This document shows, in pieces, positions 49,284 through 59,142 of a stretch of DNA of 64,000 nucleotides. Under the pieces are notes generated by a model. The model searched no databases and had not been told where the DNA came from. It worked only from the letters and a program-made list of their open reading frames with translations. The translations under genes and the position numbers were made by a program. Source of the stretch: Actinomycetes bacterium (lineage in GTDB: Bacteria > Actinomycetota > Acidimicrobiia > Acidimicrobiales > RAAP-2). Numbering within the stretch: the stretch's first letter is position 1; every line of letters begins with the position of its first letter. The DNA is taken from contig JAKBTL010000076.1 in NCBI GenBank assembly GCA_021844425.1, positions 1 through 64,000 on the forward strand. The letters are read 5' to 3'.

Positions 49284-50267
49284 TCACTCCCGGGATCTGT
49301 GCCCCTGGGCGAGCGCCCGCACGACCTTGGACGGGCTCGGCCGCCCGAGGTGCTCGGCCATCCACACCGAGGTCTCGACGAGCCGGCCGAGGTCGACACC
49401 GGTCGCCACCCCGGCTCCGGCAAGCGCCCAGCAAAGGTCCTCGGTCGCGAGGTTGCCGGTCGCGCTCTTGGCGAACGGGCAGCCGCCGATCCCGCCCGCC
49501 GAAGAGTCGACGGTCGTGACCCCGCACGACAGCGCGGTGAGGGTGTTCGCCAACGCCTGGCCGTAGGTGTCGTGGAAGTGGACGGCGACCTGGTCCGCCA
49601 CGATCCCGGCGCGCGCGAGCGCGTCCAGCACGTCCACGACCTGGCCCGTGGTCGCGACGCCGATCGTGTCGCCAAGGCTCACTTCGTCGGCACCCATCTC
49701 GAGCAGCCGTTCACACACCGAGACGACGCCCTCGGCCGCCACGGGTCCCTCCCACGGGTCGCCGAAGCACATCGACACGTAGGCCCGAACCCCCAGCCCG
49801 TCGGCCTTCGCTCCGGCGACCACGGGGGCGAACATCTCGAGTGCCTCGTCACGCGAGCGGTCGAGGTTCCTGCGGGCGAACGTCTCGGTCGCGCTGGCGA
49901 ACACGCAGACGTCGCGCACGCCGGAGGACACGGCACGCTCGAGACCCGCCAGGTTCGGCACCAGCGCCGGGAAGCGGAGCCCTGCGCCGCGCGCCTGCTC
50001 CCAGGTTCCTCGAAGAGGGGCGAGGAGCGAGAAGACCTCCTCTGCGTCGGCGAGCTGCGGCACCCGAGCGGGGTTCACGAAGCTCGTCGTCTCGACGGTC
50101 GTGAGCCCAGCGTCGACGAGCCGAGTGACGAGCTCTGCCTTCACCTGGGCGGGGACGACAGAGGGCTCGTTCTGCAACCCGTCCCGAGGGGCGACCTCCC
50201 AGATCCGCACAGCGGCGGGCAGGTCCGGGCGCCGGTGCACGGGCGGCAGCCACGGCGCGATCGTCAC
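49284..50267 (-). CDS. Hydroxymethylglutaryl-CoA lyase
   Basis: Splits HMG-CoA into acetyl-CoA and acetoacetate, the last step of leucine breakdown. The 327-residue TIM barrel shows VRIWEVAPRDGLQNEPSVVP, TTSFVNPARVPQLADAEEV, the metal-binding HFHDTYGQALAN, and the signature GIGGCPFAKSATGNLATED with the catalytic Cys. GTG 50267 directly follows the carboxylase alpha stop (1-bp gap), so they are cotranscribed and probably coupled. Acetoacetate could be activated by the CoA-transferase encoded 5 kb upstream. Confidence 0.94.
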   Translation of the reverse strand: MTIAPWLPPVHRRPDLPAAVRIWEVAPRDGLQNEPSVVPAQVKAELVTRLVDAGLTTVETTSFVNPARVPQLADAEEVFSLLAPLRGTWEQARGAGLRFPALVPNLAGLERAVSSGVRDVCVFASATETFARRNLDRSRDEALEMFAPVVAGAKADGLGVRAYVSMCFGDPWEGPVAAEGVVSVCERLLEMGADEVSLGDTIGVATTGQVVDVLDALARAGIVADQVAVHFHDTYGQALANTLTALSCGVTTVDSSAGGIGGCPFAKSATGNLATEDLCWALAGAGVATGVDLGRLVETSVWMAEHLGRPSPSKVVRALAQGHRSRE

Positions 50268-50268
50268 G

Positions 50269-52308
50269 TCAGTCGCCCCCCGAAGCGCCTTCGACCGCTT
50301 CGCCCTCCCCCACGCGCCCGAGCAGCTGATCGAGGCCGACCGACTGGCCCTGGCGCACGAGCAGCTCGGTCACGACGCCGTCTGCAGGAGCGACCACCAC
50401 GTGCTCCATCTTCATCGCCTCGATCACGACGAGCGGCTGCCCGGCGCGCACCGCCTCTCCGACACCGACGTGGACAGCGGCGACCACCCCAGGCATCGGG
50501 CTCTTGACCGGCCCCGTCATGCGCTCCGACTCGCCACATCCACGTCGCAGCGCGTCGCGGGATGAAAAGCGCCACGCGTCTCCCCGCCGGCAGACCCAGA
50601 CGTCGCTGCCCTGCACCGCAGTGCGCCACTTCCCCGTGACGCCGTCGATCTCCAGCGCGAGCTCGCCCGCGCCCCGGGCCCGGGCGCGCACCTCGAGCCA
50701 CGGTCCGTCGTCGACGCGCACCCTCGCCGAGAGAGAGACCCTTCCCTGCACGCGCACGCTCACCGCACGCCCCTCGTGCCCGAAGGCCACTTCCCACTCC
50801 CTGGGCCCTGCGATCGTCCAGCCGTCGGGCACCTCCCACGGGTCGATGACAGAGCCGTTCGGTTCGACCTCGGCCGCGAGCACGCACAGCGCAGCGACTG
50901 CCGCGTCGCGGGTATCGCCGTCGTCGGGGGTGGCGAGCTCCGCGAGCGTCCGGTCCACCAGACCCGTGTCGAGGCGCCCAGCGGCGACCTCGGGGTGCGC
51001 GAGCAGTCGGGTGAGGTAGCCGACGTTCGTCGTGACCCCCAGGACGGCCGTCTCCTCGAGTGCTGCGCGCAACCGCCGGACTGCCTCGTCGCGCGTGGTC
51101 CCCCACGCGACGACCTTGGCGAGCATCGGGTCATAGCGCGTCCCCACCATCGCCCCAGAAGCGAGCGCAGCGTCCACGCGTACGTGGGGATCCTGGCGAA
51201 CGTCGGGCAGGGACGGGGGGAGAGCGACGACCGCCACGGTGCCGCTGGCAGGGAGAAAGTCGCGTGCAGGATCCTCCGCGTACACCCGCGCCTCGACGGC
51301 GTGCCCGCGGCACGTCGGCGGGGTCTGTGCAACCTGGGCGGCGGGGAGCGCCTCTCCGGCGGCCACGCGCAGCTGCCACTCGACGAGGTCGACCCCCGTG
51401 ACCGCCTCGGTGACGGGGTGCTCGACCTGCAGGCGGGTGTTCATCTCCATGAAGAAGTACTCGTCGGGACGGTCGCCAGGGACGATGAACTCCACGGTCC
51501 CGGCTCCCACATAGCTGCAGGACCTCGCGACTTCGACGGCACTCTGCGTCATCGCTGCCCGCATCGCGTCGCCGACGAGGGGGGACGGGCTCTCTTCGAC
51601 GATCTTCTGGTGACGCCGCTGCAAGCTGCACTCGCGCTCCCCGAGGTGCACGACGTTGCCCAGAGCATCCGCGAAGACCTGCACCTCGATATGGCGCGGG
51701 CGCTCGATCCAGCGCTCCACGAGGAGCGTGCCGTCGCCGAACGCGTTCTTGGCTTCGCGCCGCGCCGAGGTGATGGAACCGAAGAGATCCTCTGGTGCCG
51801 TCACCCGGCGCATGCCCTTCCCGCCGCCTCCCGCGGCAGGCTTGAGCAGCACCGGAAGCCCCAGGTCGAGCGCGGCAGCCGCGAGCTCTTCGTCGTCCAT
51901 GCCGGGACGTCCGGCACCGGGGACGACGGGGACTCCCGCTGCCGCAACGGTCTGCTTGGCTCGAATCTTGTCCCCCATCGCCTCGATGGCTCCAGGCGGC
52001 GGCCCGACCCACAGCAAGCCCGCTGCGATGACCGCCCGTGCGAACGCCGGGTCCTCGGAGAGGAAGCCGTAGCCGGGGTGGACCGCCTCTGCACGCGCGA
52101 ACTTCGCCGCGTCGACGAGCGCGTCCGCGTCCAGGTAGCTGTGCACCGCACGGGCGGCGTCCGCGGCCAGGGCGTGGGGCGCGTCCTCGTCGTCGGGGGC
52201 GTAGACGGCGATCGAACGGATGCCGAGCGCACGGAGCGTCCGAAAGATCCGCACGACGATCTCGCCGCGATTGGCGACGAGAACCGAACCGATCCCTTTC
52301 ACGGTCAC
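50269..52308 (-). CDS. Methylcrotonyl-CoA carboxylase alpha (biotin carboxylase + biotin carrier)
   Basis: ATP-dependent carboxylation of biotin for the beta subunit. 679 residues: biotin carboxylase ([24 protein letters not shown]-grasp loop [38 protein letters not shown] with the catalytic [10 protein letters not shown]), a BT-type middle domain (about 460-600), and a C-terminal biotinyl domain with [11 protein letters not shown] (biotinyl-Lys near 634). GTG 52308 overlaps the beta stop (GTGA). The context with HMG-CoA lyase supports 3-methylcrotonyl-CoA rather than acetyl-CoA or propionyl-CoA as substrate. Confidence 0.93.
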   Translation of the reverse strand: MTVKGIGSVLVANRGEIVVRIFRTLRALGIRSIAVYAPDDEDAPHALAADAARAVHSYLDADALVDAAKFARAEAVHPGYGFLSEDPAFARAVIAAGLLWVGPPPGAIEAMGDKIRAKQTVAAAGVPVVPGAGRPGMDDEELAAAALDLGLPVLLKPAAGGGGKGMRRVTAPEDLFGSITSARREAKNAFGDGTLLVERWIERPRHIEVQVFADALGNVVHLGERECSLQRRHQKIVEESPSPLVGDAMRAAMTQSAVEVARSCSYVGAGTVEFIVPGDRPDEYFFMEMNTRLQVEHPVTEAVTGVDLVEWQLRVAAGEALPAAQVAQTPPTCRGHAVEARVYAEDPARDFLPASGTVAVVALPPSLPDVRQDPHVRVDAALASGAMVGTRYDPMLAKVVAWGTTRDEAVRRLRAALEETAVLGVTTNVGYLTRLLAHPEVAAGRLDTGLVDRTLAELATPDDGDTRDAAVAALCVLAAEVEPNGSVIDPWEVPDGWTIAGPREWEVAFGHEGRAVSVRVQGRVSLSARVRVDDGPWLEVRARARGAGELALEIDGVTGKWRTAVQGSDVWVCRRGDAWRFSSRDALRRGCGESERMTGPVKSPMPGVVAAVHVGVGEAVRAGQPLVVIEAMKMEHVVVAPADGVVTELLVRQGQSVGLDQLLGRVGEGEAVEGASGGD

Positions 52309-53936
52309 ATCCGGAAGATGCCGTAGCCGACGTCGTCGAGCGGTGCGTTGCGCGCCACCGAGAGCCCGAGCCCGACGAGCCGGCGGGTGTCGAGAGGGTC
52401 GACGACTCCGTCGTCCCACAGCCGGGCGGTCGAGTAGTACGGGTTCCCTTGCGCTTCGAACTGCGCACGAATCGGGGCCTTGAACGCCTCTTCCTCGTCG
52501 TCGCCCCAACTGCCCCCCAGCGCTTCGACCTGGTCCCGCCTGATCGTCGCGAGCACCGACGCGGCCTGCTCCCCGCCCATCACCGAGATCCGCGCGTTGG
52601 GCCACATCCAAAGGAAGCGTGGGCTGTAGGCACGGCCGCACATCGAGTAGTTCCCCGCGCCGTAGCTCCCGCCGATCACGACGGTGATCTTCGGGACGCG
52701 GGCGCACGCGACGGCGGTCACCATCTTGGCGCCGTGCTTGGCGATGCCGCCGGCCTCGTACTCGCGCCCCACCATGAAGCCGCTGATGTTCTGGAGGAAG
52801 AGCAGCGGAATGCACCGGCGATCGCACAATTGGATGAAGTGCGCCCCTTTCAGCGCCGACTCCGAGAAGAGCACGCCGTTGTTCGCCACCACCCCGACCG
52901 GATGACCCCAGATGTGGGCGAACCCGCAGACGAGGGTCGACCCGTACTGCGCCTTGAACTCCAAGAAGCGCGAGCCGTCGACGAGGCGCCCGATCACCTC
53001 GCGCACGTCGTAGGCCATGCGAAGGTCCGTCGGCACGATGCCGAAGAGCTCGGCCGGATCGAGCGCCGGCTCCTCGGCGGCTCGCACCTCCCAGGGGCGA
53101 GCCGGCCGCGGGCCGATCGTCGAGACGATCTCGCGCACCCGTTCGAGGGCGTGCTGGTCGTCGTCCACGAGGTGGTCGGTGACCCCGGACTGGCGGGCGT
53201 GCAGCTCTCCGCCGCCAAGCTCCTCCGCCGTCACGACTTGGCCGGTCGCGGCCTTGACCAGCGGCGGGCCGCCGAGGAAGACCGTGCCCTGGTTCCTCAC
53301 GATGATCGCCTCGTCGCTCATCGCCGGCACGTACGCACCACCCGCGGTGCACGAGCCGAGCACGGCGGCGATCTGCGCGATCCCCTTCTCCGACATCGTG
53401 GCCTGGTTGTAGAAGATGCGCCCGAAGTGCTCCCGGTCCGGGAACACGTCGTCTTGGCGGGGCAGGTAGGCACCTCCCGAATCGACGAGGTAGATGCACG
53501 GCAGGCGGTTCGACAACGCGACCTCCTGGGCGCGCAGGTGCTTCTTGACCGTCAGCGGGTAGTACGTGCCACCTTTCACCGTTGCGTCGTTCACGACGAT
53601 GACACACTCTCTTCTGCCGACGCGCCCGATGCCGCAGATGATCCCCGCAGCGGGCGCCTCGTCGTCGTAGCAGCCAGTGGCCGCGAGCGGCGAGAGCTCG
53701 AGGAACGGCGAACCCGGATCGAGGAGCCGAGCCAGCCGTTCCCTCGGCAGGAGCTTCCCACGTTCGACGTGCCGGCGACGAGCCGCTTCGGGACCGCCGA
53801 GTGCCGCCCGCTCCAGGCGCGCCCGGAGGTCGTCGACGAGATCACGGTTACAGGCGACGTTCTCCGAGAACGCCTGCGACGTGGTGTCGAGGGTCGAGCG
53901 GAGCGGGGGAAACGGGGCGGTTGCCGCCGGGGCCAT
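52305..53936 (-). CDS. Methylcrotonyl-CoA carboxylase beta (carboxyltransferase)
   Basis: Transfers CO2 from carboxybiotin to 3-methylcrotonyl-CoA. 543 residues with tandem crotonase-fold halves: [43 protein letters not shown] and [35 protein letters not shown] (N-half oxyanion and biotin site), then [36 protein letters not shown] and [38 protein letters not shown] (C-half). These MCC-specific stretches separate it from propionyl-CoA carboxylase. First gene of a four-gene leucine catabolic operon. ATG 53936 has no Shine-Dalgarno; TAACAT lies 7 nt upstream, covered by a palindrome. Confidence 0.95.
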   Translation of the reverse strand: MAPAATAPFPPLRSTLDTTSQAFSENVACNRDLVDDLRARLERAALGGPEAARRRHVERGKLLPRERLARLLDPGSPFLELSPLAATGCYDDEAPAAGIICGIGRVGRRECVIVVNDATVKGGTYYPLTVKKHLRAQEVALSNRLPCIYLVDSGGAYLPRQDDVFPDREHFGRIFYNQATMSEKGIAQIAAVLGSCTAGGAYVPAMSDEAIIVRNQGTVFLGGPPLVKAATGQVVTAEELGGGELHARQSGVTDHLVDDDQHALERVREIVSTIGPRPARPWEVRAAEEPALDPAELFGIVPTDLRMAYDVREVIGRLVDGSRFLEFKAQYGSTLVCGFAHIWGHPVGVVANNGVLFSESALKGAHFIQLCDRRCIPLLFLQNISGFMVGREYEAGGIAKHGAKMVTAVACARVPKITVVIGGSYGAGNYSMCGRAYSPRFLWMWPNARISVMGGEQAASVLATIRRDQVEALGGSWGDDEEEAFKAPIRAQFEAQGNPYYSTARLWDDGVVDPLDTRRLVGLGLSVARNAPLDDVGYGIFRM

Positions 53937-53943
53937 CGTCTCG

Positions 53944-53983
53944 ATGTTAGCGATCGCTAACGGGACTGCGCTAGCGCTAGCCT
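53944..53983. promoter_or_regulatory. Divergent leaderless promoters with two palindromes (leucine operon / TetR)
   Basis: GTTAGCGATCGCTAAC (53946-53961, perfect) overlaps the minus-strand -10 TAACAT (53949-53944), which is 7 nt before ATG 53936. GCTAGCGCTAGC (53970-53981, perfect) overlaps the plus-strand -10 TAGCCT (53978-53983), 6 nt before GTG 53990. Both palindromes share the TAGCG/CGCTA core, consistent with one regulator binding both promoters. Confidence 0.75.
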
Positions 53984-53989
53984 CGCCCC

Positions 53990-54595
53990 GTGCCTGCGAC
54001 CACCACGGCCGGACGGCGCCCTGCCCGCGAGGAGCGCAGGCAGCAGATCCTGCGCTGCGCCGCGCAGCTCTTCGCCGGCCGCGGCTTCCACGGGGTCTCC
54101 GTCGACGACCTGGGAGCCGCCGCCGGCGTGACCGGCCCGGCCCTCTACCGCCATTTCCGCTCGAAAGAGGACATTCTCTCCGAGCTCCTCGTCTCGGCGA
54201 GCGAGCGCCTCCTTGACGGCGGACGCCGGCGCGTCCAGGACGCGCAGCACCCGGGCCAGGCGCTCGACGCGCTGATCGCGTTCCACGTGGCGTTCGCGCT
54301 CGACGAACCGGACGTGATCACCGTCCACCAGCGCGACCTTTCGAGCCTTCCCCCGCGTGCTCGCCGAGCGGTTCGTGCACTCCAGCACGAGTACGTCCTC
54401 ATCTGGGCGCAGGTCGTCGAGCGGATCACGGGCTGCGGTACGGAGCGCGCGATCGCGGCCGCGCACGCTGGCTTCGGCCTCATGAACTCGACCCCGCACT
54501 CGGCGCGGCTGCCGAGCGACGCCATGTCGGCGCTCCTGCGCGAGATGGCGGGCGCGGCGCTGCGCGCGGCTTCGGGGACCACTCCTACCCGCTGA
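53990..54595 (+). CDS. TetR family regulator of the leucine-catabolic operon (candidate)
   Basis: 201 residues. HTH at about 15-62: [52 protein letters not shown]. The ligand domain includes [36 protein letters not shown], as in TetR proteins near acyl-CoA genes, suggesting an acyl-CoA ligand. It is divergent from the carboxylase beta gene with 53 bp between start codons, the space filled by two related palindromes. Autoregulation and repression of the operon are inferred. Confidence 0.88.
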   Translation: MPATTTAGRRPAREERRQQILRCAAQLFAGRGFHGVSVDDLGAAAGVTGPALYRHFRSKEDILSELLVSASERLLDGGRRRVQDAQHPGQALDALIAFHVAFALDEPDVITVHQRDLSSLPPRARRAVRALQHEYVLIWAQVVERITGCGTERAIAAAHAGFGLMNSTPHSARLPSDAMSALLREMAGAALRAASGTTPTR

Positions 54596-54640
54596 GGCGC
54601 AGCCCTGGCAAGGGCCCGACGCCGAGTATCCCCCGGACGC

Positions 54641-55339
54641 TCAGTGCCGAGCCTCGATCCCCCGACGATCCTCCGAAGGTCCCCCGACCGGGATCGTCGC
54701 GGGCGGCTCGGGCACGAGGAGCTTCGGCTCGGTAGCTGCCTGGACGTCGTCGGCGCTGACGCCCGGAGCGACCTCACGAAGTACGAGCCCGAGCGGCGTC
54801 ACGTCGATCACCGCGAGGTCGGTGACGATCATGTCCACGACGCCCGCGCCCGTGAGCGGGAGCGAGCAGCGCTCCACGATCTTGTAGGAGCCGTCTTTCG
54901 CGACATGCTCCATCACGACGATGACTCTGCGGACGCCGTGGACGAGGTCCATCGCCCCACCCATCCCCTTCACCATCTTGCCGGGGATCATCCAATTCGC
55001 GAGGTCTCCGGACGCCGAGACCTGCATCGCGCCGAGCACCGCCGCGTCGACGTGACCTCCACGGATCATCCCGAATGACAGCGAGGAATCGAAGAACGAC
55101 GCCCCCGGCTCGATCGTGACCGTCTCCTTCGACGCGTTGACGAGGTCGGGGTCCTCCTCGCCTTCGTGGGGGTAGGGCCCGACGCCGAGGATCCCGTTCT
55201 CGCTCTGCAGCACCACGTGCACACCGGGAGGCAGGTGGTTCGAGATCAGCGTCGGCATGCCGATGCCGAGGTTCACGTAGGCGCCGTCTCGAAGGTCCAT
55301 CGCCGCCCGGGCGGCGATCTGCTCGTGCGTGAGGCTCAC
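54641..55339 (-). CDS. 3-oxoacid CoA-transferase, subunit B
   Basis: Beta chain of a succinyl-CoA:3-ketoacid (acetoacetate) CoA-transferase. 232 residues from GTG 55339. The catalytic glutamate is in [16 protein letters not shown] (SENG motif); other marks are [17 protein letters not shown] and [35 protein letters not shown]. The GTG overlaps the alpha stop (GTGA). It would turn acetoacetate from HMG-CoA lyase into acetoacetyl-CoA. The C-terminus is slightly extended and proline-rich. A weak GCCCT-GGCA-AGGGC hairpin (54602-54615) lies between this and the converging TetR stop. Confidence 0.93.
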   Translation of the reverse strand: MSLTHEQIAARAAMDLRDGAYVNLGIGMPTLISNHLPPGVHVVLQSENGILGVGPYPHEGEEDPDLVNASKETVTIEPGASFFDSSLSFGMIRGGHVDAAVLGAMQVSASGDLANWMIPGKMVKGMGGAMDLVHGVRRVIVVMEHVAKDGSYKIVERCSLPLTGAGVVDMIVTDLAVIDVTPLGLVLREVAPGVSADDVQAATEPKLLVPEPPATIPVGGPSEDRRGIEARH

Positions 55340-56121
55340 GCGGCTCCCCCCTCTACGCCGGCCGCCCTCGGGCGGACCGTGCGCTTCTCGATGTGCTTCT
55401 CCCGGCTCGGATCCGCTCGGACGACCCGCTGGACGAAGATGCCTGGCACATGCACCACCGCCGGGTCGAGCGTCCCGGCAGGGACCAGCTCCTCGACCTC
55501 CGCGATCGTGACACGGCCCGCCATCGCGCACAGCGGGTTGAAGTTCCGGGTCGCCTTGTCGAACACGAGGTTGCCCACCGTGTCCCCCCTGCTCGCCCGG
55601 ACGAGCGCGAAGTCAGTGGTGATCGCGTGCTCGAGGACGTACTGTCGGCCGCCGAACTCGCGAACCTCGCGCGGCGGCGAGGCGACGGAGACCGTGCCGT
55701 CGGGTGCGTAACGCCACGGCAGACCCCCCTCGGCGACCAGGGTGCCCACCCCTGCTGGGGTGTAGAAGGCAGGGATCCCGCAGCCGCCGGCGCGGAGCCG
55801 CTCGGCGAGCGTCCCCTGGGGGATGAGCTCCACCTCGAGCTCGCCGGCGAGGAATTGGCGGGCGAACTCCTTGTTCTCGCCGACGTAGGAGCTCGTCACG
55901 CGTGCGATCCGATGCTGCTGGAGGAGACGGCCGAGCCCCCAGCCGTCGACTCCGCAGTTGTTCGAGACGACCGAGAGATCGGTCGCGCCATTCTCGACGA
56001 GCGCGTCGATCAGGTCGACGGGGACCCCGCACAACCCAAAGCCTCCGACCGACAACGAGGCGCCGTCTCCGACGTCCTCGACGGCCGCCGTAGCGCTGTC
56101 GACGACCTTGGTCAGCGCCAT
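55336..56121 (-). CDS. 3-oxoacid CoA-transferase, subunit A
   Basis: Alpha chain, 261 residues from ATG 56121 with the strong RBS GAGGAGGG. CoA-binding loop [22 protein letters not shown] (glycine-rich), [52 protein letters not shown] and [18 protein letters not shown]. Together with subunit B it forms the acetoacetate-activating enzyme that fits the leucine degradation genes downstream. Promoter not identified. Confidence 0.94.
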   Translation of the reverse strand: MALTKVVDSATAAVEDVGDGASLSVGGFGLCGVPVDLIDALVENGATDLSVVSNNCGVDGWGLGRLLQQHRIARVTSSYVGENKEFARQFLAGELEVELIPQGTLAERLRAGGCGIPAFYTPAGVGTLVAEGGLPWRYAPDGTVSVASPPREVREFGGRQYVLEHAITTDFALVRASRGDTVGNLVFDKATRNFNPLCAMAGRVTIAEVEELVPAGTLDPAVVHVPGIFVQRVVRADPSREKHIEKRTVRPRAAGVEGGAA

Positions 56122-56354
56122 GAGCCCTCCTCGCAGCTGCCGCACGAGGCATGGTCCACCTGGACAGGGATCCAGCTGTTCGAAGCCGACGCCGCCCGGC
56201 CGCAGGCCAAGTGCTCGCCGCGAGCTCGGCGCTCCTGCCCAACTCCCGTGTGCACAGCGCCAATCACTGCTCTCCTCCTAGACGTCGTCTGCCGGCACGA
56301 CACGCGTCGTACGACGCGTGCCCAGCGAGAACGCTACCGCCGTACGCGAGCCGT

Positions 56355-56389
56355 GCTCTCGGACGCGGCTCTCGGACGCGGCTCTCGGA
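56355..56389. repeat. 13-bp tandem repeat upstream of the HAD remnant
   Basis: GCTCTCGGACGCG occurs twice in tandem, followed by GCTCTCGGA. It lies where the missing start of the HAD gene would be expected. Apart from this, 56122-56415 holds no recognisable gene or promoter. Confidence 0.7.
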
Positions 56390-56415
56390 GCGCGCGGGAC
56401 CGCCGGCTCGACGGC

Positions 56416-56988
56416 ATGGTCGTCGGCTCCGAGCAGCTCTGGGACGCGGCGCGCCGCTCGGTCGTCGCCGAGCATGGCGGAGCGTGGCGTGACGACGCCA
56501 CCAGCGCCATGCAGGGCATGAGCTCGCCAGAGGGGTCCCGTTACCGGCACGATCGGCTGGGAGTGCCGCTTCGGGATCAGGAGATCGTGCGTCGCGTGGT
56601 CACCGGGCTTCTCGCGCGCTGCGGACGCGAGCTGCCGCTCCTCCCCGGCGCTATCGAGGCCGTCCGCCGCGTCGCGTCGCACCGGCCTCCCGCTCTCACG
56701 ACGTCGTCGAACCGCGTCGTCATCGACGAGGTGCTCGAGCTCTCAGGCCTGGCTGGCACCTTCGACGTGACCGTGCCCTGCGAGGAGGTGGCGCACGGGA
56801 AGCCTTTCCCCGACGTGTACCTGGCTGCGGCACGAGGGCTGGGCGCCGCCCCCGAGGACTGCGCGGCCCTCGAGGCACTCGAGGTGATCAGCGGAGTGGA
56901 CGGCCACCTCGACGAGGAAGAGGCCGAGTCGCTCCCTGCCTCGGACCCGCATTCGGTCTGGGCTGGCCCGTCGAACCGATCCGCCTGA
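56416..56988 (+). pseudogene. HAD-superfamily phosphatase remnant (beta-phosphoglucomutase-like)
   Basis: The translation LDGMVVGSEQLWDAARRSVVAEHGG resembles the start of a subfamily IA HAD hydrolase, where FDLDGVLVDSE is expected, but the catalytic first aspartate is missing (RRLDG). Motif II is approximate (ALTTSSNRVVIDEVLE), motif III lysine is present in EEVAHGKPFPDVYLAAARGLGAAPEDC, and after that the DS.NG motif IV is replaced by LEALEVISGVDGHLDEE, as after a frameshift or deletion. From ATG 56416 there are 190 residues. I read it as a decaying gene; an active divergent protein is less likely. Confidence 0.6.
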
Positions 56989-57074
56989 ACCGCCTCACCC
57001 TCGACCGGTGGCCGCTCTCGCCGCTGGCCCTCTCGAACCTCCGCGGGACGCGGGCAGTGCGCGGTCAGAGCCAA

Positions 57075-57093
57075 TAGTCTGACGTTGACGTAA
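57075..57093 (+). promoter_or_regulatory. Candidate promoter and dyad of the MFS-MerR operon
   Basis: TAGTCT (57075-57080) overlaps the first base of TGACGT-TG-ACGTAA (57080-57093), an imperfect dyad (5 of 6 pairs) of the type bound by MerR or acyl-CoA-responsive repressors. No -35 match. Placement suggests repression. Confidence 0.35.
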
Positions 57094-57160
57094 ACCAGAG
57101 ATGCAAGCTGCGGCACCGGGCCACCCGCAACGGCCCTCAGCCGGGCGCGGACACTCGGTC

Positions 57161-57216
57161 GAGTCGCGTCGGTCGAGTCGCGTCGGGCGAGTCGCGTCGG
57201 GCGAGTCGCGTCGGGC
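57161..57216 (+). repeat. Four 14-bp tandem repeats in the MFS leader
   Basis: GAGTCGCGTCGGTC followed by three copies of GAGTCGCGTCGGGC run without a break, ending 36 bp before the MFS start. Nothing else is recognised in 56989-57252 except the dyad upstream. Confidence 0.9.
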
Positions 57217-57252
57217 GAGTCAACGCAGCGCAGGAGCAGCAGAGGACGAGAG

Positions 57253-59142
57253 ATGGCAGCGACGAGCAGCACGACCCCCGCAACGCCCGAGGCCCCCGGC
57301 GAGGGGTACAAGTGGATCGCCTTGTCGAACACCACCCTCGGCATCCTGATGGCGACCATCAACTCGTCGATCATCCTCATCGCCCTCCCGGACATCTTCC
57401 GAGGCATCCACATGAACCCGCTCGTGTCGTCGAACACGAGCTACCTGCTCTGGCTCCTCATGGGCTACCTCGTGGTCACCGCGGTGCTCGTGGTGAGCTT
57501 CGGCCGCCTCGGCGACATGTACGGCAGAGTTCGGATGTACAACCTCGGCTTCGTCATCTTCACCGCGTTCTCGATCTTGCTGTCGGTGACCTGGATGACG
57601 GGCGGGGCGGGCGCGCTGTGGTTGATCGTCATGCGCATCTTGCAAGGCGTCGGCGGCGCCTTCCTCTTCGCCAACTCCGCGGCGATCCTGACCGACGCGT
57701 TCCCCCAGCACCAGCGAGGGCTCGCGCTCGGCATCAACAACGTCGCTGCGATCGCCGGGTCGTTCCTCGGCCTGATCCTCGGCGGCCTGCTCGGCCCGGT
57801 CGAATGGCACCTGGTGTTCGTCGTCTCGGTGCCCTTCGGGATCTTCGGCACCTTCTGGTCCTACAGCAAGCTGCGCGACATCGGGGTGCGCGTCCCGACC
57901 AGCATCGACTGGTGGGGCAACGCGACGTTCGCCGTCGGACTGGTCGCCCTGTTGGCAGGCATCACCTATGGCATCATGCCCTACGGGCACGACGCGATGG
58001 GCTGGACCGATCCCCTCGTCCTCCTCGCCCTGTCCGGCGGGGCCGCGGTGCTGGCGGTCTTCGCCTTCATCGAGACCAAGGTGAAGAACCCGATGTTCCG
58101 CTTGCCGCTGTTCAGGATACGGGCGTTCGCCGCCGGCAACGTGGCCGCGCTGCTCGCCTCGCTCGGGCGAGGCGGGATGATGTTCATCCTCATCATCTGG
58201 CTTCAAGGGATCTGGCTCCCGCTGCACGGCTTCAGCTTCCAGAACACCCCGCTCTGGGCCGGCATCTACATGCTGCCGCTCACCGCGGGCTTCCTCATGG
58301 CCGGTCCGACGTCGGGCTACCTGTCCGACCACTTCGGTGCCCGCCCGTTCGCGACCGGGGGCATGGTCGTCGCGGCGATCAGCTTCCTCTTGCTGACCTT
58401 CCTTCCCGTCAACTTCTCGTACGTCTTCTTCGCCTTGCTGCTGCTCCTGAACGGGCTCGCCATGGGCCTCTTCGCATCGCCGAACCGCGCGGGGATCATG
58501 AACAGCCTCCCGCCGCACCAGCGTGGTGCGGGCGGCGGGATGTCGGCGACCTTCCAGAACTCGGCCATGGTGCTCTCGATCGGGATCTTCTTCACCCTGA
58601 TCATCACGGGTCTCGCGTCGCACCTCCCTGCTGAGATGTACAGCGGTCTCGTGCACCAGGGCGTCCGGGCACGAGACGCCGCTCGCGTGTCGCACCTGCC
58701 CCCGACCGCGACCGTCTTCGCCGCATTCTTGGGCTACAACCCGGTGAAGAGCCTCCTCGGCCCAGTCCTGGCGCACATGCCCGCGACACGGGTCGCGTAC
58801 CTCACGGGCAGGGCGTTCTTCCCGCACCTGATCGCGCACGCCTTCGGCGACGGTCTGCACGAGGCCTTCTACTTCGCGCTCGCGGCGTGCGCGGTCGCCG
58901 CGGGCGCATCGTGGTTGCGAGGCGGCAAGTACCACTACGTAGAAGGAGCTGAGCTCCCCAGTGCCGTCCAGGTCGCTGCGGACGGACGCGCCGACGCGGC
59001 GCTCGGCGCGAACGGTGCCGTCGCCGTCGCCGTCGCCGACGCGGTCGCCGCCGACAGCGACAACGGCGCGAAGGGCGCGACGGCCAATGGCGCGAAGAGC
59101 AGGCGACGGGGCGGGGCTCATGGGCGCGGCGTTGGACGCTGA
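57253..59142 (+). CDS. MFS transporter, DHA2 (14-helix) drug-exporter family
   Basis: Proton-driven exporter of 629 residues with 14 predicted helices. Family marks: an early acid-free helix 1 ([24 protein letters not shown]), motif [21 protein letters not shown], motif C-like [21 protein letters not shown], the 14-TM central loop, and a last helix [15 protein letters not shown]. The C-terminal 60 residues are Ala/Asp-rich with [12 protein letters not shown] repeats and then basic. AGAGGACGAG serves as RBS. The following MerR gene overlaps its end by 23 bp, so they form an operon; substrate unknown. Confidence 0.9.
   Translation: MAATSSTTPATPEAPGEGYKWIALSNTTLGILMATINSSIILIALPDIFRGIHMNPLVSSNTSYLLWLLMGYLVVTAVLVVSFGRLGDMYGRVRMYNLGFVIFTAFSILLSVTWMTGGAGALWLIVMRILQGVGGAFLFANSAAILTDAFPQHQRGLALGINNVAAIAGSFLGLILGGLLGPVEWHLVFVVSVPFGIFGTFWSYSKLRDIGVRVPTSIDWWGNATFAVGLVALLAGITYGIMPYGHDAMGWTDPLVLLALSGGAAVLAVFAFIETKVKNPMFRLPLFRIRAFAAGNVAALLASLGRGGMMFILIIWLQGIWLPLHGFSFQNTPLWAGIYMLPLTAGFLMAGPTSGYLSDHFGARPFATGGMVVAAISFLLLTFLPVNFSYVFFALLLLLNGLAMGLFASPNRAGIMNSLPPHQRGAGGGMSATFQNSAMVLSIGIFFTLIITGLASHLPAEMYSGLVHQGVRARDAARVSHLPPTATVFAAFLGYNPVKSLLGPVLAHMPATRVAYLTGRAFFPHLIAHAFGDGLHEAFYFALAACAVAAGASWLRGGKYHYVEGAELPSAVQVAADGRADAALGANGAVAVAVADAVAADSDNGAKGATANGAKSRRRGGAHGRGVGR

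Noticed and set aside
50269-53607. A single 1100-codon carboxylase fusion on the minus strand
   Set aside because: The upstream part of that frame is a shadow of the beta subunit; the real alpha start is GTG 52308 overlapping the beta stop.
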